64,000 bases of DNA from Pseudomonas mendocina (GCF_003008615.1 NZ_CP027657.1:4774001-4838000), one strand, 5' to 3'. Counted from the stretch's first letter, positions 9,082 through 18,506 are shown. Translations and numbers: made by a program. Notes: a model not told the origin generated them from the sequence alone.

Positions 9082-9551
9082 CAGGTCTTCTCGCCGCTGG
9101 GGCTGTGTACCCGGACTTCGGCGTCCAGTTCCTTGCCGACCAGGGCACGGGCCAGCGGAGAATCGATGCTGATCAGGCCCTGTTTCAGATCGAACTCGTC
9201 GGGGCCGACGATGCGATAACGCGATTGTTCGCCGTCCTCGTCCTCGATGGTGACCCAGGCGCCGAAATACACCTTGTTCGGATCGGACGGTTTGTCGCTG
9301 ACGACCTTGAGTTTTTCCAGGCGCTTGGTCAGAAAACGCACGCGGCTGTCGATCTCGCGCAGCATCTTCTTGCCGTAGGTGTATTCGGCGTTTTCCGATC
9401 GGTCGCCTTGTGCCGCCGCTTCGCTGACCGACTGGGTCACCTGGGGGCGGCGCACGTGCCAAAGCTCATGCAGCTCGGCACGCAAGCGTGCTTCGCCCTC
9501 GGGAGTGATCAATGGCGTGCCAGCGGGGCGTGGAGGGCGATAGCGGCTCAT
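9054..9551 (-). CDS. greB: Transcription elongation factor GreB
   Basis: A 165-residue GreA/GreB-family protein. The N-terminal coiled coil carries the tip motif [14 protein letters not shown] near residues 49-62, with the acidic residues that reach the polymerase active site and trigger cleavage of backtracked RNA. The C-terminal FKBP-like domain ends [14 protein letters not shown]. The GreB-type start MSRYRPPRP and the basic N-terminal patch distinguish it from GreA. It stands alone, 54 bases from the ybbP stop in the same direction, so it may be the last gene of that run. Confidence 0.95.
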   Translation of the reverse strand: MSRYRPPRPAGTPLITPEGEARLRAELHELWHVRRPQVTQSVSEAAAQGDRSENAEYTYGKKMLREIDSRVRFLTKRLEKLKVVSDKPSDPNKVYFGAWVTIEDEDGEQSRYRIVGPDEFDLKQGLISIDSPLARALVGKELDAEVRVHSPSGEKTCYIVEIEYL

Positions 9552-9605
9552 GGTGTCTCAGGTATTTGGAGGGGGCGCCAGTTTAGCAAACCCCTCCGAT
9601 CCTTC

Positions 9606-12104
9606 TCAGCCCTCACGCAGCACGCTCAGCGGGCTGGCATTCAAGGCGCGACGGGTGCCAAGCACGCCCGCCATACCGATCAGCAAGGCGCCGATCACCG
9701 GCAGCAACAGTAGCCATGGGTGTGGTTGCCAGCTCATGTCGAACGCGTAGCGATAGAGCAGGAAACTCACCAACTCGCATCCGACGGCGGCCAGCAGGCC
9801 AGCGGCGGCGCCGAGCAGGCCGAACTCGGCACGGCGAGCGTTGATCAGCAGCTTGCGTTCGGCCCCGAGCGCGCGCAGCAAGGCGCCCTGGCGGATGCGC
9901 TCATCGAGGGTTGCCTGCAGCCCGGCCAGCAGTACGGTGATGCCGGCGGCGAGCACGAACAGCAGCACGTATTCGATGGCCAGGGTCACCTGCGCAAGAA
10001 TGCTACGCAGCTGCGCCAGCAGGGCGTCGACCTGTAGCAGGGTGACACTGGGGAAGGCGCGGCTGAGGCTGACCAGTTCGGCATCCTGTCCGGGCGGCAG
10101 ATAGAAACTGGTCAGATAGGTCGCGGGCAGATCCTGCAGAGTCTGCGGCTCGAAGATCATGTAGAAGTTGGGCTGGAAGCTGTCCCAGTCCACCTCGCGC
10201 AAACTGGTGACCTGTGCTTCGCGTTCGATCCCGCCGACATTGAAGCGCAGGCGATCCCCCAGTTTGAGTTGCAGGCTTTCCGCCAGTTCGGATTCGACCG
10301 AGACGCCAGGCAAGCCGTCATCTTGCCCTGACCACCAGGCACCGCTGGTAATGCGGTTGTCCGCCGGCAGCTCCTGCGACCAGGTCAGGCTGAGATCGCG
10401 CTGGATGGCGCGTTCGCCTCGACTTTCCTTGGTCACCAACTGGCGTACTGGCTCGTCGTTGATCATCACCAGGCGGCCTGGAACCACCGGATACAGTGGC
10501 GCAGGGTGCGGCGAAAGCTCTGCCAGGCGGGCGGCGAAGGCATCACGTTCGGCGGGCAGTACGTTGAGGGCAAAGTGGTTCGGGGCATCTTCTGGCAACT
10601 GATCCTGCCAGGTGTCGAGCAGCTCGCCACGCAGCAGGGCGATCAACGCCATGGCCAGCAGGATCAGACCGAAAGCCAGCGACTGGCCGGCGGCGGCCAG
10701 CGGGTGGCGCAGCAGTTGACCCAGGCCCAGGCGCCAGGGTAGGGCGGCGCGCTGCAGCAGGCGACGCAGGCTCTGCAGGCCGAGCAGGAGCAGGCCACCA
10801 AGCAGCAGCACTGCCAATAGACCGCCGCCGAGCAGTGCCAGGGTCAGGCGCAGATCCAGGCTCAGACGCCACATGATCAGGCCAAGCGCGATCAGCGCGG
10901 CGCCATAGACCAGCCAGGAGCTGGCCGGTACCGGCAGCATGTCACGACGCAGTACGCGCAGCGGCGGTACGCGGCCGAGTGCGGCCAGCGGCGGCAAGGC
11001 GAAACCGGCCAGCGCCACCAGGCCGGTGGCCATGCCCGCCAGTGCTGGCCACAGGTTGGCGGGCGGCAGATCAGCCGGAATCAGGCCCTGCAGGAGGTAG
11101 AACAGAATGTGCTGGCCGGCCCAGCCAAGCAGGGCACCCAACAGGCAGGCAAGCAGGCCGAGCAAGGCCAGTTGCAAACCGAACAGGGCGAGCGCCTCGT
11201 GTCGCGACAAGCCCAGGCAGCGTAGCAGAGCGCTGGCATCGAAACGGCGTGCGGCGAAGCGTGCGGCCGAGAGGGCGACTGCCACCCCCGCGAGGAGCAC
11301 CGCAGCCAGGCTGGCCAGGTTCAGGTAACGCTCGGCACGGCCGAGGGCTCCGCCGATCTGACGGTTGCCATCACGTGCGTCATCCAGGCTCTGGCTGGGC
11401 TCAAGGCTGCTTTCCACGGCCTGACGGTAGGCTGCCAGGGTATCGCTGTCGCCGCGCCAGAGTTCGCGAAAGCGCACGCGGCTACCTGGTTGCACCACCT
11501 CGGTGGCGGCCAGGTCATCGAGATTCATCAGCGCGCGCGGGGTAAGGCTGTAGAAGTCGCCTGCGCTGTCTGGGTCATAGGTGAGGACGCGACTCAGGCG
11601 CAGCCGCTTGGCGCCGACTTCGATCTCATCGCCGACCTGCAGATCCAGCGCGACCATCAGCCGTGCTTCGGCCCAGACTTCTCCGGATGCCGGGCTAGAT
11701 CCTGTTTCTTCTGCTGCATAGGGCGCGGCTGCGCTCTTCAATTCGCCACGCAATGGATAACTGCTGCTGACGGCCTTGATACTGGCCAGCTGAATGCCGT
11801 TGTCGGCAGCTACCACGCTGGAAAACTCCACCATCCGGGCGTGGTCGAGCCCGAGCCGTGTCCCGGCTTCGATCTGTTCGGCACTGGCTGGCGAGCTGCC
11901 GCTCAGGCGCAGATCGGCAGCGAGAAATTCGCTGGCACGCAGCAACATGGCGTCGTTCAGACGCGCACTGAAATAGCCGATGGCACTGCTGGCCGCTACT
12001 GCCACCAGCAGGGCGAAGAACAGCACGCGCAACTCGCCGGCGCGGGCGTCGCGCAGCAGTTGGCGAGCAGCTAGCGACAGCAGGCGAGTGAAGGGCTGTT
12101 TCAT
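9606..12104 (-). CDS. ybbP: ABC exporter permease, YbbP/FtsX family
   Basis: An 832-residue membrane protein with two FtsX-type core blocks. An N-terminal helix and a large periplasmic MacB-like region are followed by groups of transmembrane helices, including a duplicated permease half near residues 260-480 and a terminal set from about 715 (LFVLAAGITVLLAGLQATLDERIRQGALLRALGAERK spans the FtsX signature, only part of which is needed to recognise it). It overlaps the stop of the ATPase gene by one base (12104), so the two are translationally coupled. The pair acts as an ABC exporter or lipid/protein extractor; the E. coli homologues are linked to TesA, whose gene lies next door here too. Confidence 0.9.
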   Translation of the reverse strand: MKQPFTRLLSLAARQLLRDARAGELRVLFFALLVAVAASSAIGYFSARLNDAMLLRASEFLAADLRLSGSSPASAEQIEAGTRLGLDHARMVEFSSVVAADNGIQLASIKAVSSSYPLRGELKSAAAPYAAEETGSSPASGEVWAEARLMVALDLQVGDEIEVGAKRLRLSRVLTYDPDSAGDFYSLTPRALMNLDDLAATEVVQPGSRVRFRELWRGDSDTLAAYRQAVESSLEPSQSLDDARDGNRQIGGALGRAERYLNLASLAAVLLAGVAVALSAARFAARRFDASALLRCLGLSRHEALALFGLQLALLGLLACLLGALLGWAGQHILFYLLQGLIPADLPPANLWPALAGMATGLVALAGFALPPLAALGRVPPLRVLRRDMLPVPASSWLVYGAALIALGLIMWRLSLDLRLTLALLGGGLLAVLLLGGLLLLGLQSLRRLLQRAALPWRLGLGQLLRHPLAAAGQSLAFGLILLAMALIALLRGELLDTWQDQLPEDAPNHFALNVLPAERDAFAARLAELSPHPAPLYPVVPGRLVMINDEPVRQLVTKESRGERAIQRDLSLTWSQELPADNRITSGAWWSGQDDGLPGVSVESELAESLQLKLGDRLRFNVGGIEREAQVTSLREVDWDSFQPNFYMIFEPQTLQDLPATYLTSFYLPPGQDAELVSLSRAFPSVTLLQVDALLAQLRSILAQVTLAIEYVLLFVLAAGITVLLAGLQATLDERIRQGALLRALGAERKLLINARRAEFGLLGAAAGLLAAVGCELVSFLLYRYAFDMSWQPHPWLLLLPVIGALLIGMAGVLGTRRALNASPLSVLREG

Positions 12105-12787
12105 CAGGGCTCCACGCTGTCGATCAGGCGGCCGGCTTCCAGGCGGATCAGGCGATGGCAGCGGTGGGCGAGGCGCTCGTCGTGAGTGACCAGTACCAGG
12201 GTGGTTCCTCGTTCCTGGTTGAGTTCGAACAGCAGGTCGCTGATGCGTTCGCCTGTGTGGCTGTCGAGGTTGCCGGTGGGCTCGTCGGCGAACAGCACAT
12301 CCGGTTCGGCGGCGAAGGCGCGGGCGATGGCCACGCGCTGTTGTTCGCCACCAGACAGCTGCCGCGGGTAATGAGTGAGGCGCTGACCCAGGCCGACACG
12401 TTCGAGCAGTGCCCGAGCGCGTTGACGGGCATCGGCGTGGCCCTCCAGTTCGAGCGGCAGCATGACGTTTTCCAGGGCGTTGAGGCTGTCGAGCAGCTGG
12501 AATGACTGGAAGACGAAGCCGACGTGCTCGGCGCGCAGGCGTGCGCGCTGGTCTTCATCGAGTTCGCCGAGATTCTTGCCGGCCAGTAGCACTGCGCCGC
12601 CGCTGGGTAGGTCGAGTCCGGCGAGCAGGCCGAGGAGGGTGGATTTGCCCGAGCCCGAACTGCCGACGATTGCCAGGCTGTCGCCTTTTTCCAGGCTGAG
12701 ATCGAGGTCGTGAAGGATGGTCAGCTCACCTTCCGTGCTGCTGACCACTTTGCTAAGGTTCCGCGCAACGAGAATGCTCGAAGTCAT
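12104..12787 (-). CDS. ybbA: ABC transporter ATP-binding protein YbbA
   Basis: A 227-residue LolD/MacB-type ATPase. Walker A is GSSGSGKS (about residues 42-49), the signature is LSGGEQQR, and Walker B is [12 protein letters not shown]. It energises YbbP. The ATG at 12787 is chosen over one at 12808 because homologues begin MTSSI and the upstream start would overlap tesA. The start codon is only 11 bases from the divergent tesA start, so each promoter must lie inside the other gene. Confidence 0.92.
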   Translation of the reverse strand: MTSSILVARNLSKVVSSTEGELTILHDLDLSLEKGDSLAIVGSSGSGKSTLLGLLAGLDLPSGGAVLLAGKNLGELDEDQRARLRAEHVGFVFQSFQLLDSLNALENVMLPLELEGHADARQRARALLERVGLGQRLTHYPRQLSGGEQQRVAIARAFAAEPDVLFADEPTGNLDSHTGERISDLLFELNQERGTTLVLVTHDERLAHRCHRLIRLEAGRLIDSVEP

Positions 12788-12798
12788 GGAGATTCCAA

Positions 12799-13404
12799 AT
12801 GCGTGCATGGTGGCTGAGTGGTGCCTTGGCCCTGCTGTTCTGGGCCCAGGGAGCGGTTGCAGGCACCCTGCTTGTGGTCGGCGATAGTATCAGCGCGGCT
12901 TTTGGCCTGGATAGCCGCCAGGGCTGGGTCGCACTACTGGAAAAACGCCTCGCCGATGAAGGTTTCGAGCACAAGGTGATCAACGCTTCGATCAGTGGTG
13001 ATACCAGCGCAGGCGGCGCCGCGCGGCTGCCTGCGCTGCTTGCCGAGCACAAGCCGGAGCTGGTGATCATCGAGCTGGGAGGCAACGATGGCTTGCGTGG
13101 GCAAGCCCCTGCGCAATTGCAACAGAATCTTGCGTCGATGGTTGAGAAGTCGCAGCAGGCCGGGGCCAAGGTTCTGCTTCTGGGGATGCGTCTGCCACCC
13201 AATTATGGCGCACGCTACACCACGGCCTTCGCTCAGGTCTTCACCGATGTGGCTGAGCAGAAGCAGGTGCCGCTGGTGCCGTTCTTTCTCGACGGGGTGG
13301 GAGGCGTGCAGGGGATGATGCAGAGCGATGGCATCCATCCCACCGAGGGCGCGCAGCCACGGTTGTTGGAGAATGCCTGGCCAGCCCTGAAACCGCTGCT
13401 TTGA
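12799..13404 (+). CDS. tesA: Periplasmic multifunctional thioesterase/arylesterase TesA
   Basis: A 201-residue SGNH-hydrolase. A signal peptide ends near AVAG22, block I GDSIS holds the nucleophile Ser30, block III GGNDG gives the oxyanion Asn, and the catalytic Asp/His lie in SDGIHPT near residue 175. The family hydrolyses acyl-CoA, lysophospholipids and aryl esters in the periplasm. GGAG lies about eight bases upstream of the ATG. It is divergent from ybbA with 11 bases between start codons, an arrangement also seen in enterics. Confidence 0.94.
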   Translation: MRAWWLSGALALLFWAQGAVAGTLLVVGDSISAAFGLDSRQGWVALLEKRLADEGFEHKVINASISGDTSAGGAARLPALLAEHKPELVIIELGGNDGLRGQAPAQLQQNLASMVEKSQQAGAKVLLLGMRLPPNYGARYTTAFAQVFTDVAEQKQVPLVPFFLDGVGGVQGMMQSDGIHPTEGAQPRLLENAWPALKPLL

Positions 13405-13460
13405 GGCTTTTCGGCCTCCGGCCTTTCGGCTAATGTGGCCGGCCTGCCATGGAGCCCCAG

Positions 13461-13742
13461 ATGCCGCGTCTTGCCTGGTCCCTTTACGCCTACCAACTGA
13501 TCGAGCCAGACGAGCAGCTGGATCTGTTCGCCTGCCGCGAAGTGCGTCTGCATTTGGTTGCCCGGCAGCTGCGTCTGGGCGGCCACGCCGACCGCACCCT
13601 GTGCGGCGGCTTGTTACCGGCGCAGCCGCGCTGGCGTCAGTTGGACAAGCCTCTGTTGCGTGACCGCCGCTTGTGCCCGGCGTGCCTGGCTACCTTCGAG
13701 GCGCAACGCCAGGGGCTGTGTTCGAATTGGGCGGATAGCTGA
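13461..13742 (+). CDS. Small conserved protein with C-terminal cysteine pair
   Basis: A 93-residue soluble protein of unknown function. Near the C-terminus LCPACLATFEAQRQGLC contains a CxxC plus a third cysteine, suggesting metal binding. The ATG at 13461 has GGAG six bases upstream, better than an in-frame ATG at 13449. It lies between tesA and the L,D-transpeptidase gene, as I recall for P. aeruginosa. No role can be given. Confidence 0.7.
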   Translation: MPRLAWSLYAYQLIEPDEQLDLFACREVRLHLVARQLRLGGHADRTLCGGLLPAQPRWRQLDKPLLRDRRLCPACLATFEAQRQGLCSNWADS

Positions 13743-13812
13743 CGTCTGCCCGACGCCCGTATGGCGGTGTACAATCACAGCAATTTCATTCAACTCATCA
13801 AGGACATCCCGG

Positions 13813-14769
13813 ATGTTGTCGCGATTCTCTGCGGTCAACCGTTGCCTGACGCTCATGGCGCTGTGCTCCAGCGCAGCCGTACAGGCGCTCGAACTGCCAC
13901 TGCCGCCGCCGGGTGAAGATGTGGTCGGCCAGGTACAGGTGATCAAGACCAAGTACGAGGACACCTTCGCTGATCTGGGAACTGCGAACGACCTGGGCTA
14001 TCTGGAAATGGTCGCCGCCAACCCCGGCGTCGACCCCTGGTTGCCGGGCGAAGGCACCGAGGTCATCCTGCCGACACGCTATGTGCTGCCGCCAGGCCCA
14101 CGCGAAGGCATCGTGATCAACCTGGCCGAGTACCGCCTGTACTACTTCCCGAAAGGTGAGAACGTGGTGCATACCTATCCTCTCGGTATTGGCCGCGAGG
14201 GTTGGGGGTCGCCGCTGGGTGTGGGCCGCGTGACGGTGAAGACACCGAATCCTGCCTGGTATCCGCCGCAGTCGATCCGCGATGAGCACGCAGCTGACGG
14301 CGACATCCTGCCGACCGTGGTGCCGCCTGGTCCGGACAACCCGCTGGGGCCTTACAAGATGACCCTGTCGTTCCCCGGCTACCTGATTCATGGCTCGAAC
14401 AAGAAGTTCGGTATCGGCATGCGCGTTAGTCATGGCTGCTTCCGCATGCTCAACCACAATGTTCTGGAACTGGCCGCGATGGTGCCGGTGGGCACGCCAG
14501 TGCGTATCCTCAACGAGCCATACAAGTTTGGCGTGAGTGGTGGCAAGGTCTATCTGGAGGCCCATGCACCGCTGGATGATGAAGGTGACCCGTCGGTGGT
14601 CGACAAGCACACTGCGGTGATCAACACCCTGCTCAAGCGTGAAGAGCTCAGCGGCCTGCGTCTGGATTGGGAGATGGTGCGCGAAGTGGTGGCCTCGGAA
14701 GATGGTTTGCCAGTGCCGATCGCCACGCAAGACGATCATGTCGTCGCGAGCAGCGACAACCCGTTCTAA
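13813..14769 (+). CDS. L,D-transpeptidase (ErfK/YbiS/YcfS type)
   Basis: A 318-residue periplasmic enzyme. A signal peptide ends near VQALE, a LysM-like peptidoglycan-binding stretch spans about 40-92, and the YkuD catalytic domain follows with LIHGS at 191-195 and SHGCFRM carrying His207 and Cys209. Such enzymes attach the terminal lysine of Braun-type lipoprotein to meso-diaminopimelate or make 3-3 crosslinks. The oprI gene, encoding the Pseudomonas equivalent of Lpp, is immediately downstream in the opposite direction, which favours the lipoprotein-anchoring role. AAGGA precedes the ATG by nine bases. Confidence 0.92.
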   Translation: MLSRFSAVNRCLTLMALCSSAAVQALELPLPPPGEDVVGQVQVIKTKYEDTFADLGTANDLGYLEMVAANPGVDPWLPGEGTEVILPTRYVLPPGPREGIVINLAEYRLYYFPKGENVVHTYPLGIGREGWGSPLGVGRVTVKTPNPAWYPPQSIRDEHAADGDILPTVVPPGPDNPLGPYKMTLSFPGYLIHGSNKKFGIGMRVSHGCFRMLNHNVLELAAMVPVGTPVRILNEPYKFGVSGGKVYLEAHAPLDDEGDPSVVDKHTAVINTLLKREELSGLRLDWEMVREVVASEDGLPVPIATQDDHVVASSDNPF

Positions 14770-14783
14770 CGCATCTGACAAAC

Positions 14784-14814
14784 GCCCGCTCGTACTTGTA
14801 CCGGCGGGCTTTTT
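14784..14814 (+). terminator. Intrinsic terminator of the L,D-transpeptidase gene
   Basis: GCCCGC 14784-14789 pairs with GCGGGC 14804-14809, with inner GTAC repeats, followed by TTTTT. Confidence 0.85.
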
Positions 14815-14849
14815 ATTGCCCGAGGGAAAAGTTAGCCAAACGCGGGCAA

Positions 14850-14883
14850 TAAAAAAGCCGACCCAGTTGCCTGGGTCGGCTTT
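14850..14883 (-). terminator. Intrinsic terminator of oprI
   Basis: AAAGCCGACCCAG and CTGGGTCGGCTTT form a 13-bp stem with a four-base loop. On the minus strand it is followed by a run of T. It could also act on plus-strand read-through. Confidence 0.9.
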
Positions 14884-14898
14884 CGAAAGCTGAGTCGC

Positions 14899-15150
14899 TT
14901 ATTTGCGGCTAGCTTTTTCCAGCATGCGCAGAGCGCGCTCGTTGGCTTCGTCAGCGGTCTGCTGAGCTTTCTGAGCGGCAGCTAGAGCTTCGTCGGCCTT
15001 GCGGTAGGCTTCATCAGCACGGGCTTGAGCGCGAGCAGCTGCGTCTTCAGTAGCAGTCAGACGAGCTTCGGTTTCTTTGGAGATGCTGCTGCAACCGGTA
15101 GCCAGAACTGCGGCCAGAGCCAGAGCAGAGAATTTCAGAACGTTGTTCAT
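14899..15150 (-). CDS. oprI: Major outer-membrane lipoprotein OprI
   Basis: An 83-residue lipoprotein, the standard OprI length. The type II signal peptide ends LATGC with Cys20 as the lipidated residue. The mature part is a single alanine-rich heptad coiled coil ([20 protein letters not shown]) that trimerises, ending in Lys83, the residue that can be linked to peptidoglycan. The ATG at 15150 has AGGGG upstream and homologues start MNNVLKFSA, so an upstream in-frame ATG at 15195 is rejected. The adjacent L,D-transpeptidase is the likely crosslinker. Confidence 0.97.
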   Translation of the reverse strand: MNNVLKFSALALAAVLATGCSSISKETEARLTATEDAAARAQARADEAYRKADEALAAAQKAQQTADEANERALRMLEKASRK

Positions 15151-15218
15151 CGTGTTCCCCTTGAGGTGGAGTTTTCCATAAAAGCAATTCCCCAACGGCG
15201 GGAAATTAGCCGGCCTAC

Positions 15219-15247
15219 ATACTACCTATTACTTTTAGTAAGTAAAC
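15219..15247 (-). promoter_or_regulatory. oprI promoter with a palindrome in the spacer
   Basis: Minus strand: GTTTAC (15247-15242), 17 bases, TAGTAT (15224-15219), predicting a leader of about 62 bases. The spacer contains the palindrome TTACTAAAAGTAA (15229-15241), a possible operator. Confidence 0.5.
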
Positions 15248-15413
15248 GGAGGTAGAGCAAGAGTTGCAGTTTTTTTTATAGCAGATGGGGTGAGCCAGTG
15301 CCGAATCTGCGTTACTTGTATAAAAAACAATCAAAGTTGTCAGGGCATGCCGTCATGGGGGCTGTTATAACTGTCCCGGTTAGAAAACTAGAACAATAAA
15401 TACGGGGGCGAAT

Positions 15414-16787
15414 ATGCTCGGTAATGTAGGGCTCTTGCTGGGGTTGGGCTTGCTCATTTTCATGGCGTTGCGCGGCGTGAACATCTTCATCGCGGCGCTG
15501 GTCTGCTCCATTCTGGTTGCAGTGAGCAATGCGCTCTCCGTGCCGACCGCCTTGCTCGAACATTTTCCTTTTGGCCCGCTGGGTGCATTCACCTTTGCCG
15601 GCAAATTCTTCGTGCTGTTTCTCTGTGGGGCTATCTTTGGCAAGGTCATGGCGGCCAGTCAGGCTGCCAGCAGTATCGCGCAGGCGATCACTCGGGGGCT
15701 GGGCACTCAACGCACGCTCTGGGTGGCGATGCTGGTGTGCGCGGTGCTGACCTATGGCGGCGTGGTGGTCTTCGTGGTGATTTTCACCATGTATCCGCTG
15801 GGGATCACGTTGATGCGCGAGGCCAATCTGCCCAAGCGTCTGTTCTGCGCGGCTATCGCCCTAGGGGCGGGAACCTTCACCATGACCGCGCTGCCTGGGT
15901 CACCGTCGATCCACAACGTCATCGCCGCCAGTGCATTGGGTACCGACCTGTTCGCCGGTGCCTGGATCGGTTTGTTCGCCTCGGTGGTGATGGTGGTGCT
16001 GGGAATGGCCTATCTGCAGCGGCAGTGGCGGCTGGCTCGCGAGTGTGGCGAGGGCTTCGAGCCCAATGCTCAGGACGAGCGTATGGCGCAATTGGCTGGT
16101 GTTCCGGAAGCAGGACCGCACTGGGGCATGGCGCTGGTGCCGATCATTGTGGTGCTGGGCGTGATTCTGCTGCCGCGGTTGCTGATGTTGTTCGCTGTCG
16201 AGCTGTCCGCCGATGGTGTTTGGGGCGCAATTCTGGCGTTCAGTCATGCTCAGCCGATCCTCTGGCCGAGTCTGGCATTGGTATTGGCCACCGTTGTCGC
16301 CGTGCTGATGTTCGCGCCGTTGCGGCGCAATACCCTGGCGTTGCTGGGGCAGGGGGCGGATGACGCGATCATGCCGCTGCTCAATACCGCAGCGGTTATC
16401 GGTTTCGGCGGGGTGGTCACGCAGACCGCAGGCTTCGGCCAGTTTGTGCAGTGGATACTGGCAGCGGATCTGCCTCCGCTGCTCTCGGTATTCGCTTCGA
16501 TCAGCGTGGTATCCGGTATCGTCGGTTCGTCTTCTGGCGGTTTGCAGATTTTCATGCAGACCCTGGCGCCACACTATCTGGAAATGGGCGTCGAACCGGA
16601 AGTGCTGCACCGTATCGCCAACATCGCTGCCGGTGGCCTGGATTCGTTGCCGCACTGCGGGGCGGTGATCGCCATGCTGATGATCATGGGCTTGACTCAC
16701 AAGCAGGCCTACAAGGATATATTCGTCATCACCGTGCTGATTCCAGTCGTGGCCGTTCTGCTCTGCATTGCGCTGCTGGGCCTGTGA
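15414..16787 (+). CDS. GntP-family permease (gluconate/3-hydroxybutyrate type)
   Basis: A 457-residue integral membrane protein with about a dozen hydrophobic segments and GntP-family features: MYPLGITLMREANLPKR, the TALPGSPS motif and GLDSLPHCGAVI near the C-terminus. GntP proteins are proton symporters for gluconate, 3-hydroxybutyrate or other short hydroxy acids. No kinase or dehydrogenase gene is adjacent, so the substrate is not fixed by context. GGGGGCG lies just before the ATG. The 263 bases before it hold the oprI promoter and no gene. Confidence 0.85.
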   Translation: MLGNVGLLLGLGLLIFMALRGVNIFIAALVCSILVAVSNALSVPTALLEHFPFGPLGAFTFAGKFFVLFLCGAIFGKVMAASQAASSIAQAITRGLGTQRTLWVAMLVCAVLTYGGVVVFVVIFTMYPLGITLMREANLPKRLFCAAIALGAGTFTMTALPGSPSIHNVIAASALGTDLFAGAWIGLFASVVMVVLGMAYLQRQWRLARECGEGFEPNAQDERMAQLAGVPEAGPHWGMALVPIIVVLGVILLPRLLMLFAVELSADGVWGAILAFSHAQPILWPSLALVLATVVAVLMFAPLRRNTLALLGQGADDAIMPLLNTAAVIGFGGVVTQTAGFGQFVQWILAADLPPLLSVFASISVVSGIVGSSSGGLQIFMQTLAPHYLEMGVEPEVLHRIANIAAGGLDSLPHCGAVIAMLMIMGLTHKQAYKDIFVITVLIPVVAVLLCIALLGL

Positions 16788-16927
16788 TAGCGCATGACTG
16801 GCCGGTCTGCCGCCTGATAAGCTTGGGTCAAGCAGCGTCCGGGTGTGGACGAAAAGTTGCGCTTTTATCAAAGCGCCGGTAAGAAATACAAAGGTGTCGC
16901 GACGGGTTCGTGGCTAGAGGAGTGAAG

Positions 16928-17206
16928 ATGAGCGAGGCGTTGTCCATCCAGCATGATCAGGCGAGTCACCAGTTCGTGACCACGGTCGAGGGTGATCGTG
17001 CGTATCTGGCCTACATGGATCTGGGCAAGCAGACGCTGGATATCTATCGCACCTTCGTGCCCAACTCCCTGCGCGGGCGCGGCATTGCGGCGGCCCTGAC
17101 CGAGCACGCGCTGCGCTATGCCGAAGGCCGTGGCTACACGGTGATCCCGTCCTGCTCCTACGTGGAACGCTACATGGAGCGGCGCCAGCACCACCAGGCC
17201 AGCTAA
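16928..17206 (+). CDS. Small GNAT-fold N-acetyltransferase (YjdJ/COG2388 type)
   Basis: A 92-residue minimal GNAT domain. LRGRGIAAALTEHAL is the acetyl-CoA pyrophosphate loop (R/Q-x-x-G-x-G/A), followed by GYTVIPSCSYVERYM typical of the short COG2388 family. The substrate is unknown. AGAGGAG precedes the ATG at 16928; an in-frame GTG at 16910 is less well placed. A strong bidirectional terminator follows, shared with the convergent DAHP synthase gene. Confidence 0.85.
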   Translation: MSEALSIQHDQASHQFVTTVEGDRAYLAYMDLGKQTLDIYRTFVPNSLRGRGIAAALTEHALRYAEGRGYTVIPSCSYVERYMERRQHHQAS

Positions 17207-17223
17207 GGGCTGGAATCGAATAC

Positions 17224-17252
17224 GAAAACGCCGGGCATTGCCCGGCGTTTTC
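17224..17252. terminator. Bidirectional terminator between GNAT gene and DAHP synthase
   Basis: GAAAACGCCGGGC (17224-17236) and GCCCGGCGTTTTC (17240-17252) form a perfect 13-bp stem with A and T runs on both sides. Confidence 0.9.
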
Positions 17253-17267
17253 ATGTGCGCAGTACCC

Positions 17268-18344
17268 TCAGCCGCGTTGGCGCTTGGGCAACACGTCCTT
17301 GAGCTTGGCGTGCATGCTACGCAGGCTCTTCTCGGTGGTTTCCCAGTCGATGCAGGCATCGGTGATGGAAACACCGTACTTCAGATCGCCAAGATTCTTC
17401 GGAATCGATTGGCTGCCCCAGCCCAGGTGGCTTTCCACCATCAGGCCGACGATGGAGTTGTTGCCTTCGAGGATCTGGTTGGCGACGTTCTCCAGCACCA
17501 GTGGCTGTAGCGCCGGATCCTTGTTGGAGTTGGCGTGGCTGCAGTCGACCATGATGTTCGGACGGATGCCGGCTTTGCTCAGTTCCTGCTCGCAAATGGC
17601 AACGCTGACCGAGTCATAATTGGGCTTGCCGTTACCGCCGCGCAGTACCACGTGGCCGTAGGCATTGCCCTTGGTGGTGACGATGGAAACGCCACCTTCC
17701 TGGTTGATGCCGAGAAAACGGTGCGGGCTGGAGACCGATTGCAGCGCGTTGATCGCCACGGTCAGGCCACCGTCGGTGCCGTTCTTGAAGCCGACCGCCG
17801 AGGAAAGGCCCGATGCCATTTCGCGGTGGGTCTGCGATTCGGTGGTGCGAGCACCGATGGCGGACCAACTGATCAGATCCTGCAGGTATTGCGGGGAAAT
17901 CGGGTCGAGCGCTTCGGTAGCGGTGGGCAGGCCCATCTCCGCCAGGTCGCGCAGCAGTTTGCGGCCGATGTGCAGGCCGTCCTGGATCTTGAACGAGTCA
18001 TCCAGGTAGGGGTCATTGATCAGACCTTTCCAGCCGACGGTGGTACGCGGCTTTTCGAAATACACGCGCATGACCAGAAACAGGCTGTCGGACAGCTCGG
18101 CGGCCAGCACCTTGAGGCGCTCGGCGTACTCGTGGGCGGCCTTGATGTCATGGATGGAGCAGGGGCCAACCACCACGAACAGACGGTGATCCTTGCCATC
18201 GAGGATGTCACGTACGACCTGGCGGCCATGTGCGACGGTCTTCAGGGCAGCATCGGTCAGGGGAATTTCGTGCTTGAGCTGGTCGGGGGTGATCAGGGTT
18301 TCGTTGGAGGCGACGTTGAGGTCGTCGATCGGTAAATCAGCCAT
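17268..18344 (-). CDS. aroF: 3-deoxy-7-phosphoheptulonate synthase (DAHP synthase, class I)
   Basis: A 358-residue class I DAHP synthase that joins phosphoenolpyruvate and erythrose 4-phosphate as the first step of the shikimate pathway. Seen are VVGPCSIHD near residue 60, the lysine motif VGFKNGTDGG, and the metal ligands in VDCSHANSNKD. The length equals the E. coli AroF/G/H type. The ATG at 18344 (MADLPIDD) is preferred from homologue starts; another ATG at 18356 is in frame and neither has a strong ribosome site. Which amino acid inhibits it cannot be told by eye. Confidence 0.95.
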   Translation of the reverse strand: MADLPIDDLNVASNETLITPDQLKHEIPLTDAALKTVAHGRQVVRDILDGKDHRLFVVVGPCSIHDIKAAHEYAERLKVLAAELSDSLFLVMRVYFEKPRTTVGWKGLINDPYLDDSFKIQDGLHIGRKLLRDLAEMGLPTATEALDPISPQYLQDLISWSAIGARTTESQTHREMASGLSSAVGFKNGTDGGLTVAINALQSVSSPHRFLGINQEGGVSIVTTKGNAYGHVVLRGGNGKPNYDSVSVAICEQELSKAGIRPNIMVDCSHANSNKDPALQPLVLENVANQILEGNNSIVGLMVESHLGWGSQSIPKNLGDLKYGVSITDACIDWETTEKSLRSMHAKLKDVLPKRQRG

Positions 18345-18506
18345 CGTGCTATTCATCGGGTCAGGTCGTCAGGTCACGGGTGCCGGCCGCCAGCGATCCC
18401 CTATGGCGGTGCACAGCTAGTTTGCGCAGGGGGAGCGGAACCTTAGCGCGTACGCGGCGTCGCGACAATGGGCGTTAAGTCCAATGAGGCTCATAGATTG
18501 GGAGTA

